Assembly (NCBI RefSeq): GCF_000002425.4
Contig: NC_037271.1
Coordinates: 13,737,903 to 13,801,902, forward strand
Source of the DNA: Physcomitrium patens
Lineage: Eukaryota; Streptophyta; Bryopsida; Funariales; Funariaceae
Reading direction: 5' to 3'
Length of the DNA: 64,000 nt
Positions 13,225 through 27,564 of this stretch are shown piece by piece. Position numbers and translations under genes: made by a program. Within the stretch, counting starts at the first letter, position 1, and every line of letters starts with the position of its first letter. The notes beneath the pieces were generated by a model. The model did no database searches. It was not told where the DNA came from and was given only the letters and a program-made list of their open reading frames with translations.

Positions 13225-14460
13225 TATCTGAATACTTTAGAAATAGGTCATGGTTTACTGAACATAATAATAATATTACTCTTATAAATCAAAGAAAGAA
13301 CATCTCCTTTATAACGTATTAGATTACTTATTTTATACAATACATTTTTAGAATCATAAAACTATTATTGGTTTTATTTAAGTTTTTATTCTATTTAAAA
13401 TTTGATATATATATATATATATATACACTATCTTAAAATTTATAAGGTAAATTTTTAGTAATTATTTTAATTTGTTACAAATCTTTAAATGCTAAGATTA
13501 ATTAATTTCTTTACTTCTCATTGTATGTATGAAAAAAATTAAAACTAAAACTCAATCTATTATACATATATATACAACTAAAAATATTATTTAAATTTAA
13601 ATATAAAATACCATTTAAATTTCTTGTTCATAAAGATAAAAAACTTAGTATCATTAATATTATTACTATTTATATTTATATTTAATAGTATTTTATTCAA
13701 AAATTAATTTTCTATTTTTAATTTTAAAATTTTATTTTCATACAAGAATAAAATTTTATAGACTGAAAATAGGATATAATTTATAAAATAATATTAAAAT
13801 AATAATAGTTAAAATAACCTTATTATCATTAATACAAAAAAATTAAATGTTTTTATGAATTTCAACAATTCTTATTAATGATTTTATGCTATAGTTACAC
13901 CTACACCTAATTATATCAAGATATTTTTTTAATGTAAGGATTTTTTTAGGCATAGAGAGAAGTTAAGTAACAACAGCTCTTTAAGTTTGTGATTGGTTGA
14001 AATTGAGAAGCCTCTCTGAAAAGGTCTTTAAACTTAATCGATAAGGTGAGAGGCTATAATCTTTAAACACACTAACATTAACATAACTTTGATTTATACA
14101 CTAAATATTTTTATCTCTAAACAATGTTTTGACCACTACATGCACCAATAAACATTCTCATCACATTTGATGAGATTTGTTGTTGATGTTTAATATCTAA
14201 AATCAAAAAATCTTACCCAAGTCTAATCAAAAATTTTGCACCAATGTCCAAACCCTAGCAAAAGAAGCTTTCGGCAAATATGATTAACAAAGTCACACTA
14301 TTTCCATCACCATACATGGAATATGATTCAAAATGTACATTTCAGGTTTCGAAACTTCTGCTGAAAGGAACAATGAACCACCACAGGGGTTTGAATTGCG
14401 GCTGAGGATCTGAAACAACCCAGTTTATGGGACCATCAGGTTTCTGAAACTATTTACAAA
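11150..14460. other. AT-rich spacer with TA microsatellites
   Basis: More than 3 kb of very AT-rich DNA has no open frame of note. It contains perfect (TA)n runs at about 12946-12983, 13191-13220 and 13407-13424, and many short A or T tracts. No transposon ends or coding remnants were recognised; it may be thoroughly decayed transposon DNA. Confidence 0.6.
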
Positions 14461-15320
14461 CTTGATAATTTAAGAGAGAAAACGAGCAAAAATAAGCAAC
14501 AAAGCTTGAGAAACGTAATACCACAATTCGAGACAGACCTGATTTTTATTCGTACCACATGTAACTTGGTCATAATGCAGTCGAAACGACACCCCCGTTC
14601 TAATCACAAGCCAAATATCTAGAAAATATGATCCAAAATAACAGTCCACCGAAACTAGTACAAATATCGGAACAACCACTTTATCTGTACAGTAGAAGGC
14701 CAGTCGACGATATCGCAGGCAGCTTGTAATACATCGGTAAAAACAGTTGAATCCGTCTTGAAGCTGGACTTGAATCTGTACACAAGGCAGCTAGTTTTTC
14801 ACATCCTCGTCGGAATTAGGTGGCTAGGAATTGTAGCGCTAGTCTGTAGAGGAGATGTAGTGCCCATCAGAGTGTGCAGAGATGTCAGTATATTTGAAGC
14901 AGCTTTAAAAGGGTGCACTGAATTTCGTTGAGGAACCTTGCGCTTGGGTGTTCTTGACAGCGATTGCAGTCATGTGCACTTCGAGAATGAAGCCATGACG
15001 ATCGAGCAAATTTACGCTATGATCCTGCCATGTTGACATTCACTCGGACAACAGACATGGAGCCAGCACAACAGCATTAGATCATCAATCTCCAGCATCG
15101 CATCGCATGCTGTAAAGCCTGTGGATCATCACTCCCAAGCAAGACGCAGTGCTGTCGCCTGCTGAAATATGTCGCTTCCGATAGACCAGAGCAGGCCAAG
15201 CACAGCTTTTGCAGAGCAGATGCGGAGCCATGGCACGAAACCACTCGAGCAGGTCATTGTGGTCATGCATGCACGCAAATACTCAACTGGAGTAAGCCAG
15301 GTCCAATATTTGGCCAGGGG
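14461..15320 (-). other. 3' flank of the MYB gene
   Basis: Ordinary composition returns here, just downstream of the MYB stop codon, so the stretch probably contains its 3' UTR and perhaps terminator signals. Short frames (14470-14679 and 15085-15270, minus) look like chance. No RNA gene was recognised. Confidence 0.35.
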
Positions 15321-16955
15321 TTAAATCTGGTCCAGGATGGCAGCTAGCTTCTGAATCTCCTTAGACGGTGGAACTCCTGGTGGTTGCACAAAGGATTGGT
15401 TCCACGAAGAGATGCTGCATCCAGTAGAGGAAGGTTGACCCGGTGTCTCTCCAAAGTATGTCGACCAACCTGCTGTAGCCATGTTGGATTGGGTGAACCC
15501 CGAAAGCTGACGAAACAAACCTCCGCCGTTCATTACAGCAACCTCCTGGTAAAATGAACTGCCACCAACTGCAGTATCTAGAGACTGCTCCTGAGGCAAC
15601 CAGCAAGAATCCGCAGCACCTTCAGAATTTGGGCCTAGAGGAGTGTGATTCTCAAGTGCGATGGCATTCATATGATCAGGCCCGGTAGTATATGTCCCTT
15701 CTTCAAGCTTGACGAATACATCAGGTTTGTGCTCCTTGAACGAATTGGTGGTATCTAAGCTGCAAGACTTGCCACTGATGGCACCCTGCTCGGGAATCTC
15801 GTTGCAGGTGGTCGGAAATGGCTTTTGAGTATCCATTCTCTCACCGAGGTAGTCGATGGTCTTTAATTGTGCCAATTCGTCCGAAACTTTTGAGGCCAGA
15901 GAATTCTCCATCACCTTAGAGTGGCCTGAGTGGCCCTCGGAGGAATCAAGATTACCTTCGTCGGCGGTCTCTGTGTCACCATCGGTGCAGGCTGAATCGA
16001 CAGGCTTGTGTGTAACGGGATCCAAGCCCATGCTGCAAAGCTTCTTCTTCAAGTGCGTATTCCAGTAATTTTTTATCTCGTTATCTGTGCGTCCAGGAAG
16101 CTGCATCGCAATCTTTGACCACCTAGAAGTGGACACGGAAAATTATCACACTGAAAAACATCTCTTTGGACGTCTTCGGGTTTCCAAAACCAATGCCCAC
16201 GTTGACCTAAGCTAGTCTGAATCCTATCTACTGTCCAGAATTATATCACTGGTGATATTCGCTACAAACATTTCATGCAGCTACAGAAGTGACCTAGTAG
16301 AGCCTATCTCGAGATAAAAGATTTTTTTCGTAAGAGCTGAAGTTCGACTATAAAAAAACTCAAGTAGTAAACGCTGAAAGGAAGCTACCAGGAAAAGAGC
16401 ACCAAAACATGTAGCGATTTAAGAATATTTCGGAAATCGTTACCGTTAGCGCCTCAAAGAACCAGGATGATAAATAAACGTACCGGTTGCCAAGGGTAGC
16501 ATGAAGGTCAAGGATTAAGTTCTCTTCTGCGTCAGTGAAGCCTCCACGTTTCAAATCAGGCCTCAGATAATTCGTCCAGCGAAGTCGGCAACTCTTGCCG
16601 CATCGCAGCAAACCTGCGATTGTGTCATGGCACACACAATTATTGTCGATGCAATCAGCATTGGACGGAAGCTAGATGAGCACGGGGAGAAAAATTCATT
16701 GTAATCGAGCAAGACACACACTAGAAAAGGTGTGATTTAAAGTGCAAGTAGAAGTGATGACTGATGACCCCGTAGTGTTGAAATAAACGACCACTTTTGT
16801 TGCAACACCTAATGTATCATACCTGCTAGCTTGGGAATGGCACGCCAACAGGAAACCCCATGGGCGTTGATGTAGGAGACAAGTTTTTTGTCTTCGTCTG
16901 CAGCCCATGGCCCTCTCTTGAGCCCTACTTTTTCGCAGCATGGTTTCCTCCCCAT
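15321..16955 (-). CDS. R2R3-MYB transcription factor, MYB20/42/43/85-like
   Basis: Minus-strand exons are 16955-16823, 16613-16484 and 16122-15321, 1065 coding bases, 354 residues. The two introns fall at the canonical R2R3-MYB sites: phase 1 after PKLA/G and phase 2 inside the Arg codon of GNR. The R2 tryptophans are W17, W37 and W57. R3 has F70, W89 and W108, the usual replacement of the first R3 tryptophan. The start [41 protein letters not shown] and [11 protein letters not shown] followed by [10 protein letters not shown] resemble the seed-plant MYB20/42/43/85 group, which includes regulators of secondary walls and phenylpropanoids. That role need not hold in a bryophyte. The remaining C-terminal part is acidic and Ser-rich, as in an activation region, and ends in [12 protein letters not shown]. 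It is a nuclear DNA-binding protein. Confidence 0.93.
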
Positions 16956-19450
16956 TGCCCTCTCTTGGCGCTCCCTTCAACACTTTCCCGTCCAAGTCCT
17001 GTTGAATAGGCGACTGAAAGGGTTAATTCAGCGACTCCGGTTCTGTATATGTCAATCAACATTGCGCTTCTAGAATTACGTCAAGAACTACAATCATTTC
17101 CTGATCACTTCATGCCGTATACACATTGTGTACAAATAACTTACACAAACAAACAAACAAACCAAACAGCGATTGGGTGCTTTAGATATTTTTCAAGAAG
17201 AAAGTACAAAGTTTTTAAGATCAAAATTCCTACAAAGTACGTATCACGCCCTAAGAGTTGAACATTTAAGAGCCTTACGCAATATTTTAAAAACCGCACA
17301 ATTCTTTCATCCATAGAAAAGGAAGAGTATGTTTCAAGGAGTCATTTGGTATACATCATGTTCTTGGACAAGAAATTAATCAGGCGCGCTATTGCATAGC
17401 ACTACACGGAAGTGCTGGCTCATCTACGGTCTGAGACAACTATCTCATACCATCCATACCAAGATTTTCGAAACAGATTCAGTTTCAAATACGAAGTCTA
17501 CTAGCTTAGTTGTTTACACTGGGGAACGACGTCGTCGTGGAGGAAAAACCAGGAATTACCGTACTTTAGAGCAGATAAACACAGCTGAGTATACACAAAT
17601 AACAGGAAGTACTTTTGTATCTCAAAGAATGGAAGATCACTGAGTTAAGGGGATTAACGCTCTTGGCCAGAGAACGTACTCAGAATCTAAGGAGGACACT
17701 CCAGATCACAAAAACCCAAAGTGTCCTTCAAGACTTACATGTTCGCAATTCTGGGTCCAGCACGCTCACGGCTGAGAGAATGGAAGAATGAACAGGAATT
17801 TTCCTCGTGAAGGATTCCTAAAGTTTCGGTAGAGAATGCAAGGCTGGACACGATTTGTAGCTCCTTCCGCCTTACTCTCCATCGATGAGAATTACCTTCC
17901 TTCTTACTCTTCGAGCCCAATTACAATTGTCCAATTGACTTGGAAGCCTACATGGTTCCAAAACTCTCCCTTCGATCACTCGAATCTGGAAAGATACTTA
18001 AAGTCCTGCTGCTCAGTTACGTCTAAGTTCTCAGTTAGCCCACAATGTAGATGGGAGACAATACAGGTGCAGGCGCAAGAGTGAGCTAGCGACAACAAAT
18101 CGTGGTTTGACCAAGTCTAACTGAGCAGTACTTCCAGAGTGACAAACAAGCAAGCACACGTATATGCTTGGAACCTCGCACCAAAAGTTGCAGAAACTAA
18201 ATTTTTTACCTAACTCCGTTCCAGGATTTCAAAACCAGAAGGAGTTCAGCATCTTCAACCCAAATCCAAATTCCAACTACTGTGAAATCAGGCAACCGAC
18301 ACCTACAAGTAATTGGCGTTGAATTCAATCCATCACCCAAATAACCCTGAAAACTGAGGTTTACCCGGAACAGGATACAGCTCCCTCCCGTCGAATATCT
18401 CCTAAACCCTCTCCGCCACAAAAACTCACCCAAACCCCTCTCTTCCAGAACCATGGGGTGAAGGAACACCTACTGACTCCAGTACAGTTCCGATCCCGAT
18501 GACGTTGATGCATGCACAAATCGAGCACAAAATCGAGCACACAAAAACCAATTACCCTCCCCCCAACGTGGCGAAATCCTCCACGGAAGAAGAAGCAGCC
18601 TTTCGACCCCTTGCGACGGAGGACCTCTTCCTACGGAATGTGGCTTACAGATCAGGCACCTTCCAAGTCCTTTGTCAGAACATGCACTGCAATGGTCCTA
18701 TCAGCACGTTGTGGCATGATCCTGTAACCTCCGCAAAGTGCAGGCAAGGAGAGGTCGATCAGGAAGATACCCCGGTGCGCTCCCCCGGCATCGTCGTTGC
18801 ATTATATAGCAGAGCGAACAAACCCCACGGATTTCAGTGCGTTGGCAATCCTCACGAACTGCTTCGCTGTTGCTGCCTCTACACACTGGATCCATCCTCT
18901 CCGAGTTTCTAATTAAGTAAAAAACAAACACTGCACGCGACATCCACGACGAGGTAACAAACATAATACCACCTCCGCAAGGTAAGCCTCCCCAGTGTAG
19001 CCCTCTACGCATAGGGTAGGAAGTACAAGGTCGAGGACAATGAATCTATTCCTAGTGCTGGTAGAAAGCTGCTTCGCACTAGAAACGCACCACCGAACGG
19101 CGGCTGGTTCATGTCCGATGCAGTTTATCATCCCCGACTGAGGTGCATTCCCAGATGCAGCAATTGGAACTAGTCATCTCCGCTGCATCTGATATTCTTG
19201 GGGAAAAGGTACCTTTGAAAGTTTCCAATCCAGCTTCGCTAGTGCAGTAGGAGGCGCTTTCTGGTGCCAGATGTTGCAACGCCCCGCGAAGTGCGACGCA
19301 GCGCAAGGGTGGACAAAGCCACCAACACGGACATGCAGATATGCCAAAGATTAAGGAATAAAGTCACCCTACCCCCCCCCCTCTTAAAGCCGAAAGTAAC
19401 TCTGCGTGAAAAAGCTCTGTTGGGTTGGGGCCAGTACAGAAAAAGTAACT
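16956..19450 (-). promoter_or_regulatory. Upstream region of the MYB gene
   Basis: About 2.5 kb of ordinary composition precedes the MYB start. A TATATAAT sequence (minus strand, 18808-18801) is a possible TATA box, which would imply a long or spliced 5' leader. Frames at 18499-18912 (plus), 18701-19012 (minus) and 18206-18469 (minus) have no recognisable domain and overlap or abut one another. A non-coding first exon or an unknown small gene cannot be excluded. Confidence 0.3.
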
Positions 19451-19475
19451 TTAGAGGTCTTGTTGCCGTGAATTT

Positions 19476-19527
<52 letters not shown>

Positions 19528-20740
19528 TATATGTATATATATAATAAATAAACATATACATGTGAATGCAAAATCATTTCATACGGGAATGAAAGAAGAA
19601 TGGTATATATATATATATATATATAATCATTATCATCATACCATATATATACATAGTCTTCATTAAATTAAAATTTTAAATTACTAGATTGTATATTTTT
19701 TTAATTCAATAAAAATTATTAAACTTCAATATACTCCAATAAAAATATCTAATAATTTTAATTATAATATGATTTTTTGATAATGTTAAACTGTTTAATT
19801 AAAATTAAAATAAAATAAATTCGCAAAAAATTACATGTTTAATTTTTTTTTTGTACACGTTATATAATTTTCAAAATTTGAATTGATAAAAAGCTGGACT
19901 AAAGGTTATATTTTAAAATATTATTTTTAAATTATATTAAATTATTTATTTATTTTTAATTATTTAAGGATATTCTTTTGAATTTATTTAATTCCAATTT
20001 TTAAACTAACACTAGGTTTTACTATTAGTTGAAACAGAATATATTCATGGGATAAATATATGGAACATCAACAACTACATTAATTTTTGATACCTTTACT
20101 TATTATCTTATATATTAAAAAATGACTTTTTTTAAGATTTTAAAAACTGAATAAATAATCATAAAATTTTAATACTATAATATTAAAAACAACATAAAAA
20201 TTATAAAAAAAAATTGTTACAGTTATTAAAAATAAACCACAATTTTTTAAAAATTAATTAAAATAAAAATACTACTACAATTATTTATTTATTATTTAAA
20301 TTTATAACCTTTGCAAAATATGTTATATATATATATATATATATTTATGCTTCATTTTTTACATAGTAATAACATTATTTGACTTTGAATCTATCAATTA
20401 ATTTATACTAAAATGGTGAATCTTAAAAATCATTTTTGAATTGATTTTTTTTATGTAAACAAATATATATGGCACAAAAAACAAGCTTGTATGATTCTTA
20501 TAAAATAAGATATGTAAATATCTCATATTTTTATAAAACAACAACAACAACAACCTTGAAACTTAACGAGGAGCACAAGATTAGCCTTATAAGATGTGTC
20601 TGTACAAGTTATTGTTGCTGTGACATCGGGGCATGGCTTAGACGTTTTTTTTTCATGAAAACTAATCCATGGAAAGAACGAGATAATCGTGTCTTTTCCA
20701 TTGACGGAATTTATTGGTATATATGACTATCACATGCATT
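19450..20740. other. AT-rich spacer with compound TA/TG microsatellite
   Basis: This is low-GC DNA with a compound (TA)n(TG)n tract at 19477-19525 and further (TA)n runs at 19603-19624 and 20323-20343. The TATATA and TGTGTG runs give spurious open frames on both strands. The 85-residue frame at 20469-20726 has no recognisable similarity. Confidence 0.55.
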
Positions 20741-22060
20741 GACATGCACAGACCCAAGCTTCTCAACTAGGTGTACAGTTGAAACCTGATGAACGTTTCT
20801 CACAGTTGGATTCGAGACACAGTCAAATATTAATAATGGTAAAGCGCAAGACATGTCCATAAGTTTAAGCTGCACGAACGGCTATCTCGCACATCTTGGA
20901 CATTAGACAAAACGACGACTTGTTAGAATCTCAAATTTTCTGACAGAAAGAGCAGGACCGCTATCCTTCGTGTTACACATGATCATTGGAAGATCGCCGC
21001 AAAATGAGCTCTAGAACATGTGCATCTTCTTCATCTTCCTGCTGTTACTCCTATATCACAAATGGTGCAGCTGATAGGCAAGCTTTCAAAAGCCGAATGC
21101 ACTTCGTTCGTAAGGGTGTCAACGGAGTTTTCAGAGGAGCCAACTCCGAAAACTTACAGCTCATGATATTCGTTTTCTAGAAAGCGATTGGAGCAGAATT
21201 GAAGATGATGAGAGCAGTGTAGTGATTTTCTGGGCTTGGTTCAAATCTAACGGAAGTTTTCTTGTGTGCTGGTACCACGGCAGTCATCGTAGACACGATG
21301 TGGCATTTACAGCTTTACTTTCAGAGCCACCGAGTCAGCTTGAATCTAGAACTCAACAAGAAGCGTTTCTTATGTGGTGATAAGCCACAGTTCCAAGTCC
21401 CAGGACATGCTGCAACCTAATTGTTTGTTAATTCTCCAGTGAAAGTGTCCATGTCTAGTTGTACCACGAGAAGGCAGTTCTGAAGGTTGTAATGCCACTG
21501 CCAGTAGCCATTGATGTCTTATAAGCCAATGGACCACCTTCATCAAATCGAAGTCTCTCACCATGATTTAAAAGAGATTTCTTCTGAGGAACAAGAACGA
21601 GGTAAGTAATCTTGAAGCTTTGTATCATTTCGAGTGACGTTTTCTGCACACTTTGCCACTAAGTTGGTGTTGTCGGCAGGTTTTCGAAGTACTCAATTTT
21701 GGTCGATTGCCTTCATCAAGGACTAACAGATGTGTTTAGTGCCATTCTCTACTGTTAAAGGGCCTAGATCTCTTCTACACTACCCACCTTTAATTTCTTT
21801 TTTTGAAGCACAGGTGGGGAAATGAGATGCAGCTTGTTGCTAGTCGTAATTTTTGTGCAGGTTGTTGTGCTAATAGTAGATCGCAATCTATGATTGCTAC
21901 CATCAAATTTCTACCTTTTATTGCTCTCGGTTTGTACTTAGTACACAAAGACAGACAATCCTCTTAGTCTTTGAATACATGCCTCAACATGCAATGTACT
22001 TGAACCCAAGTTTCTTGATGGGCCTTGATGGCCGTAGTGTGATGCTTTTCCTGCTGCTTA
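20741..22060. other. Island of ordinary composition without an assigned gene
   Basis: About 1.3 kb has near-genic composition between AT-rich blocks. The best frame (20986-21180, plus, 64 codons) contains a Ser/Cys-rich stretch but no known domain, and minus-strand frames at 21370-21649 overlap in two phases. It could be a non-coding transcript, a gene remnant or a small lineage-specific gene. Sequence alone does not decide. Confidence 0.3.
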
Positions 22061-22306
22061 GATGTTTCAAACAGTCTCTATTAGCAGCTCGCACAATCAT
22101 CCTCAATCCAGATCTCTTCATTTCATGATTTTTTCAATCTGCTAAAACAACTCTTCAGCCACTCATCGTTTTTTTTGTTGAAAAGTTCATCTACCTCTTA
22201 CAATCATGCATAAATTAGAACTAACTCTACCTGCTTCTACTATCAACTTCAATATTATCACCACTTCCAATTATATTTTTGGTTTCATTTTTTTTCAGTT
22301 TTTCAG

Positions 22307-22337
<31 letters not shown>

Positions 22338-22493
22338 TATTATTGATTTTTCATCCTGTTTTTCTCTAAAATCCATCCACTTTCTATTGATTTTTTTTGT
22401 TGATTACATAAGAATAAAAATTTTAGATTGTGAAATATAACATCTTAAGACATGGTCTTCCTAAAAAAAATTCAATTCAATTCAATTCAATTC

Positions 22494-22525
<32 letters not shown>

Positions 22526-25500
22526 ATTATAAAAATTGTCATTATCATGATAGAAGTAAATAGAAATTATTGAAATTAATTAAGTAAATAGTATCTTCTT
22601 TTTGAAGCATTGTAGAAGATTCATAAATATAAGTTGGATCTAAGATGTGCCATGTGCATATAGAGAATTCTCTCAGAAATTTGTTAGATATTAGAGGTTA
22701 TTATATAAATATCCCACTATTCAACCACTAATTTCGTTAACTATGTGAGCTTTAGAAAAACTCTATACAATATTTTTATTGGCTAAACTAATATTATTTT
22801 TTTCCATGTCATATATTTTATATTCTAATTTTTTTATGAAATTCTTTAGTTTTTTTTATTTAAAAATGCCACTTTGGTTTTTATTTGAATAATTAAAAAA
22901 TAAATTTCATAAGACTTTCTTCAACAACCATATAACTTCAAGTGACTTCTTTTTCTTTCAATATTGTAAAGAAATAAAGCTATATTTATAAAGAATCAAA
23001 ATAAAATATTTTTATTAGAAATAATTTAGTAAGTCCAAAGTTTAAAGATTTATCAACTCTTAGATACAAAATTATCCAGCTTTAGTCTTTCAATTTAATT
23101 TCATTAAAATGGTGTTTACTGGACTTGTGTTGTTATATTAGATTTAAAATAATATAGATATACTTTAACCTAAATTTGATCTAGGTAAAAAAAATATTAT
23201 TTTATTTATATTATTTTTTTGTAAAATATAAATCTTATAACAAAAAATCATTATTTCTTTCTATACTTTTTACAATCTTAACGGTTAGGAATATTTTTTA
23301 GATATGATAATTTTGTATTTAATAAGTATTATTTTTATAAATAAGTTCATGGTGCAAAGAAAATACAACTCAAATCTTTAGATCCTTAAATAAAAAAATT
23401 AAATTAATACATGAAAAATAATAAATAATGAATATTTATTTTTTAAAATATCATCTATGAAATATTTGTTAAAAAAAACATATTGATAATAATCATATGA
23501 TATTATTTATTATATTTTATTTTAAATATTTAAATATTTTAATTTTATTTAAAATCAATTAATAATACATTTTAATTTTGATTTTGATGACATATCTTCC
23601 TTTTTTGTTCCATTTTTTATGTCTATGATTTTTGTAGTAAAGTCAAAATATCCTGCAAATTCTTTATTTGTAAAACATAGTTGGTTTAACTTTAGGTTTA
23701 TGTTTGGCTTTGAGGGTGACTTTTAGCATGGTTTTTATTTTTTTTTGGATTTCTTTGGATTTTTTTGGATTTCTTTGGAATTGTTTTTGGTTCTTAATGG
23801 ATCTTTATATGTGTTAGAAAGTACAAAAAATAAAGTTTGGTTTTAAGTTTAAAATTTATCAAAAATATAATTCATTTAAAGATTAAAAAGTCTAAATATA
23901 TATTCAATTTATTCTAAAAGTATATAGATTTGTAGATATTGATAATTTGGTTGTTTTGGTTTTAAAGTTGTTTATGCAATTGGTTAGAATTTTGTAAGTT
24001 TTGATTAGATTTTTTTTCTTATTTTTGGGCTTTAAAAATCTTTTATAGATTTAAAATATTTTATAGGTTATTAAATACAAGAGCTTTGGCTCAATACATT
24101 TTGTTGATTTGTTTTTGAATTTGTAGTTTTTTTGTTGATTTTTTATAATAATAAATTAAAATTGAGTCTTGAATTGGCATCAAAAACACAAGAAAGATAT
24201 TGATAAGTTTCTATAATCACATGGCATATTTATAAAAGTCTAAATATCTAATCTAGGCCTCAAAAACTTCCTCAAATTTTGTTAATATATTATCTTTCTA
24301 ATATATTTCTACCTACTTCTACTTACTTCTATTTATTTCTATTCAAATAAGTGATATAGAATGATTTAAAAATTATTTCAATATCTTCACAAATCTCATG
24401 TCTTATCTTATTGCAATCCTTCTATAATTCCAAATGGCCTACTATTCAAATAGTATACTAAATTCTATTACTTTTATGTCTGATGCAAAAACCATAACAA
24501 TCAATTGCATCACCAAAGATTAATGAAATAATATGCACATCGAAGACATTAAAATATATTTTGTATTAGTGAGTCAATACTACATAGCTTTCTATTTGTC
24601 TTCAAAATTGCCTTCACACAACATTGTATGCTATCTACAAGGTTAAGAATGACTTCTTGATTAATTTCCTTTTGTTCTTCTTTTATCTTCTTCAATAATT
24701 CTATGGTTTCATTGATCAAGCATTCAAAGAATGCTTGAAATACTTCTAGAAGTGCTTCATGAAGTTGAGTCTAAAAACAACATTGGCTATTATAGCTTTT
24801 ACAAGCAAACTTTCTCAAATCATTCATTTGCTTTTAAAAAGTGTATTTTGGATCATTGTCTTGCTAAAAAATCTCATCAATTATACCTAGGTTGTTATAG
24901 GCCAAGGTATGCATGATCTCCTTATGTAAAATCTTATAATATAAGTTTACATTCATATTTTCTTTAATGTTGGTGAGATAATATATGCCATAGATTATTA
25001 TTTAATCCTAAATTATAAAAGAAACCACCATTGTACTTAATAAGTATTCAACATGTATAATTAAATATATATTTTTTTTAATATTTTATTTCTAATACCA
25101 AATTTGTTCATTTAACTCTAATTAACATACCTTGGTCTTATTGGACATTACAACTTTACATCAATCTTTAATTATCTAATGGTTATATCAATTTGTAAAA
25201 TTTAAATGCACTTAATAACAACAATATAATAGTAGTGGATTTTTTGTCTTTAGCACTAATCACAACTTTTTTTCTTGAAGCAAATTATACATTGTATTAG
25301 TACAAATAACCATATTAGTGCCACAAGTAAGGCTTATAAAAGCATTAACCAAAGTATTTACTTTGTATGTTATGTTATTGTATAAGATTTTTTATTTACT
25401 AGCATCAAATAATACTTGCAATTGACTTATTATTATGTTATATAAAATTTAGCTTGAAAATATAATTGTCTTCTAGTTTTAGAAGAGTTTCAACTTATCT

Positions 25501-26589
25501 TAAATTTCTTCTTATAATAAAAAAGAATGTATAAAGTATTTAAAAATTTCTCTTTTAATAATTGTGACCATCTTAAAACCTTCAAATTAATCAATTTTTA
25601 TCAATCAATAAATCAATCAATATCCTCAAATAACCTTATTTAGTTAATTTCAAAATCGTATATATATCTTTTATCCATTTCTAAGCAAATTAGGTGTATT
25701 TCAAGCTCATGAAAATTGATTCTATTAACCATCTTTAAGTTGCTATTATTATTAATCAAATATCAAATAATCCTAAAACAAATCCTAAATAATCTTAGAG
25801 CAATCTCTAAAAAATTCTTAGAATAAATATATCAACATTTAACAAAATCTTAAAAAATTTCTATCTAAATTCTAACCTAATTGTGACCAAATTCTAACAA
25901 AATCATAACAAAATCTTATAAAAAAATATAATTATATCCTAATCAAAGCCAAACTAAACCTTTACCAAAGCTTAAATAAATCCTATCTAAATCCTAATCA
26001 GATACTATTGAAAGCCAATAAAAAACTAAAAACCTTATATCTTCTTCATTAATATTTGATATTATCTAAGAATTTACAAAAAAATTAAACTCCTAGTTAA
26101 AAATATGCATACGAAACTAAAAAAAAATCTACTTATGGATTAAGAAAAAATTAATTAATTTTTAGGATATTTGATAGCCTCAATTCAATGAGAAAATTGT
26201 TTAGGATCTCAAAAATCGTTTTTGATACTCAAATCTTTACATGATAATTCACTTAAACTTCAATAACTTTTAGTCTCAATGTTTGATTGAGCTCAAATTT
26301 TCAATGTACATTTGCTACAATTATTCTCACAAACTCACAAAATTTTACATGTAGATCTGTAACTAATTTTTTAAAATTTTCATAAAAAGAAAAACTCTAC
26401 TTCATTTTTTAAAGATCAAAGTCACCCAATTCTAACCTTGACTTTGTGTAGCTCTTAAAAAGTCAATACAAATTCTAAATCTTTCAAAAAAATGTTCATA
26501 CAAATTGTTTCTAATTTTCTTTCTCTTTTTGTTCTTTAATCATACAAAGAATCCTCTATTTGCAATAGGCAAGTAGCTTTGTAGCTTGA

Positions 26590-26885
26590 AGTCTGATTAT
26601 AACCTTACTTTACAACCAATCTTCTTTAGATATTTGTTTAAAGAGTTTTTAGATAATTTTTGATAGAATTTTTATTTTTAATTTTATTTATAGATGTTTA
26701 TGGTGTTATTTTTTATTTTTTTATTTTTTTATTTTTTCCTAATTTATGGTCTTATAAAGTAATTAAAGTCTTTCTTAAGATAAAATCCAGAATAAATATT
26801 ATTTTTCTACTTAGTCTTATTTTTTTCTTATGATGTCTAAAGTAAATTTCTATTAAATCTTCAATTAATCTCTTCTATTATATAC
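26590..26885 (+). repeat. Degraded repeat related to the Gypsy 3' internal region (copy 1)
   Basis: The order of short matches (TCTTCTTTAGATAT, TTTATGGTCTTATAAAGTAA, ATGTCTAAAGTAAATTTCTAT) recurs in the same order at 28640-28935 and more loosely in the Gypsy element at about 53370-53640. I read it as a decayed fragment of the same retrotransposon family, in the same orientation. The match is by eye, with many differences. Confidence 0.5.
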
Positions 26886-27396
26886 ATATTTATATACGTA
26901 CATACATACATATATTTTGTTCTTTCATTTAATAGCCATGTTACAACAAAACACTGTATTGACACTATAACACCTTAAAATAAGTATTTTAAAAATACAA
27001 CCAAATCTTGCAAATCTAATACCAAATTAAGCTAACATCCTATACACTAAAAGTCTTTGCTCTAACAATTGTACAACCACATTTTCTTTTTCTTGTGCAA
27101 TAGCCTACATGGTGACAATGAAACAATTGAAGTGACTATGGCATAATTGTTACAATAATGAAGACGTGTGCATTGTTGTGTTATATGAATGTCAATCCAA
27201 GAATACATAGAACATCTGATTTTGAAAGGATCTCCACTTATCTTGAAGTTGAATTTATAATCCGATAACAATTCACAAAGTGTTTAAAAATATTTTTTTA
27301 CAATCTAAAACAACCTTAGTAAGCTTCTAAATATTCTAAGTACATCCTATTAAGATTAGATAAATCCTAAATATGTTTTATTAAATTCTAATTAAT

Positions 27397-27564
27397 TCTA
27401 AATAAATCTTAAATACATTTTAAAATCCTTAATCAAATCTCAATTCTACTCTAATAGAGCCCTGATTTTTTTAATGAATTTCTAAATAAATCTTAAATAC
27501 GTTTTAAAATCCTTAATCAAATCTCAATTCTACTCTAATAGAGCCCTGATTTTTTTAATGAATT
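27397..27564. repeat. Tandem duplication, two 84-bp units
   Basis: Bases 27397-27480 and 27481-27564 are the same 84-bp sequence with a single difference, at the second A of AAATACATTTT (G in copy two). Near identity in otherwise strongly decayed DNA marks a recent local duplication. Confidence 0.92.

Noticed and set aside
18499-18912. 137-codon plus-strand open frame upstream of MYB
   Set aside because: No recognisable domain, overlapped by equally long frames on the minus strand, and Cys/His/Pro-rich text typical of chance reading.
19239-19577. Open frames of about 100 codons on both strands near 19.3-19.6 kb
   Set aside because: Much of their length is translation of the compound TA/TG microsatellite.
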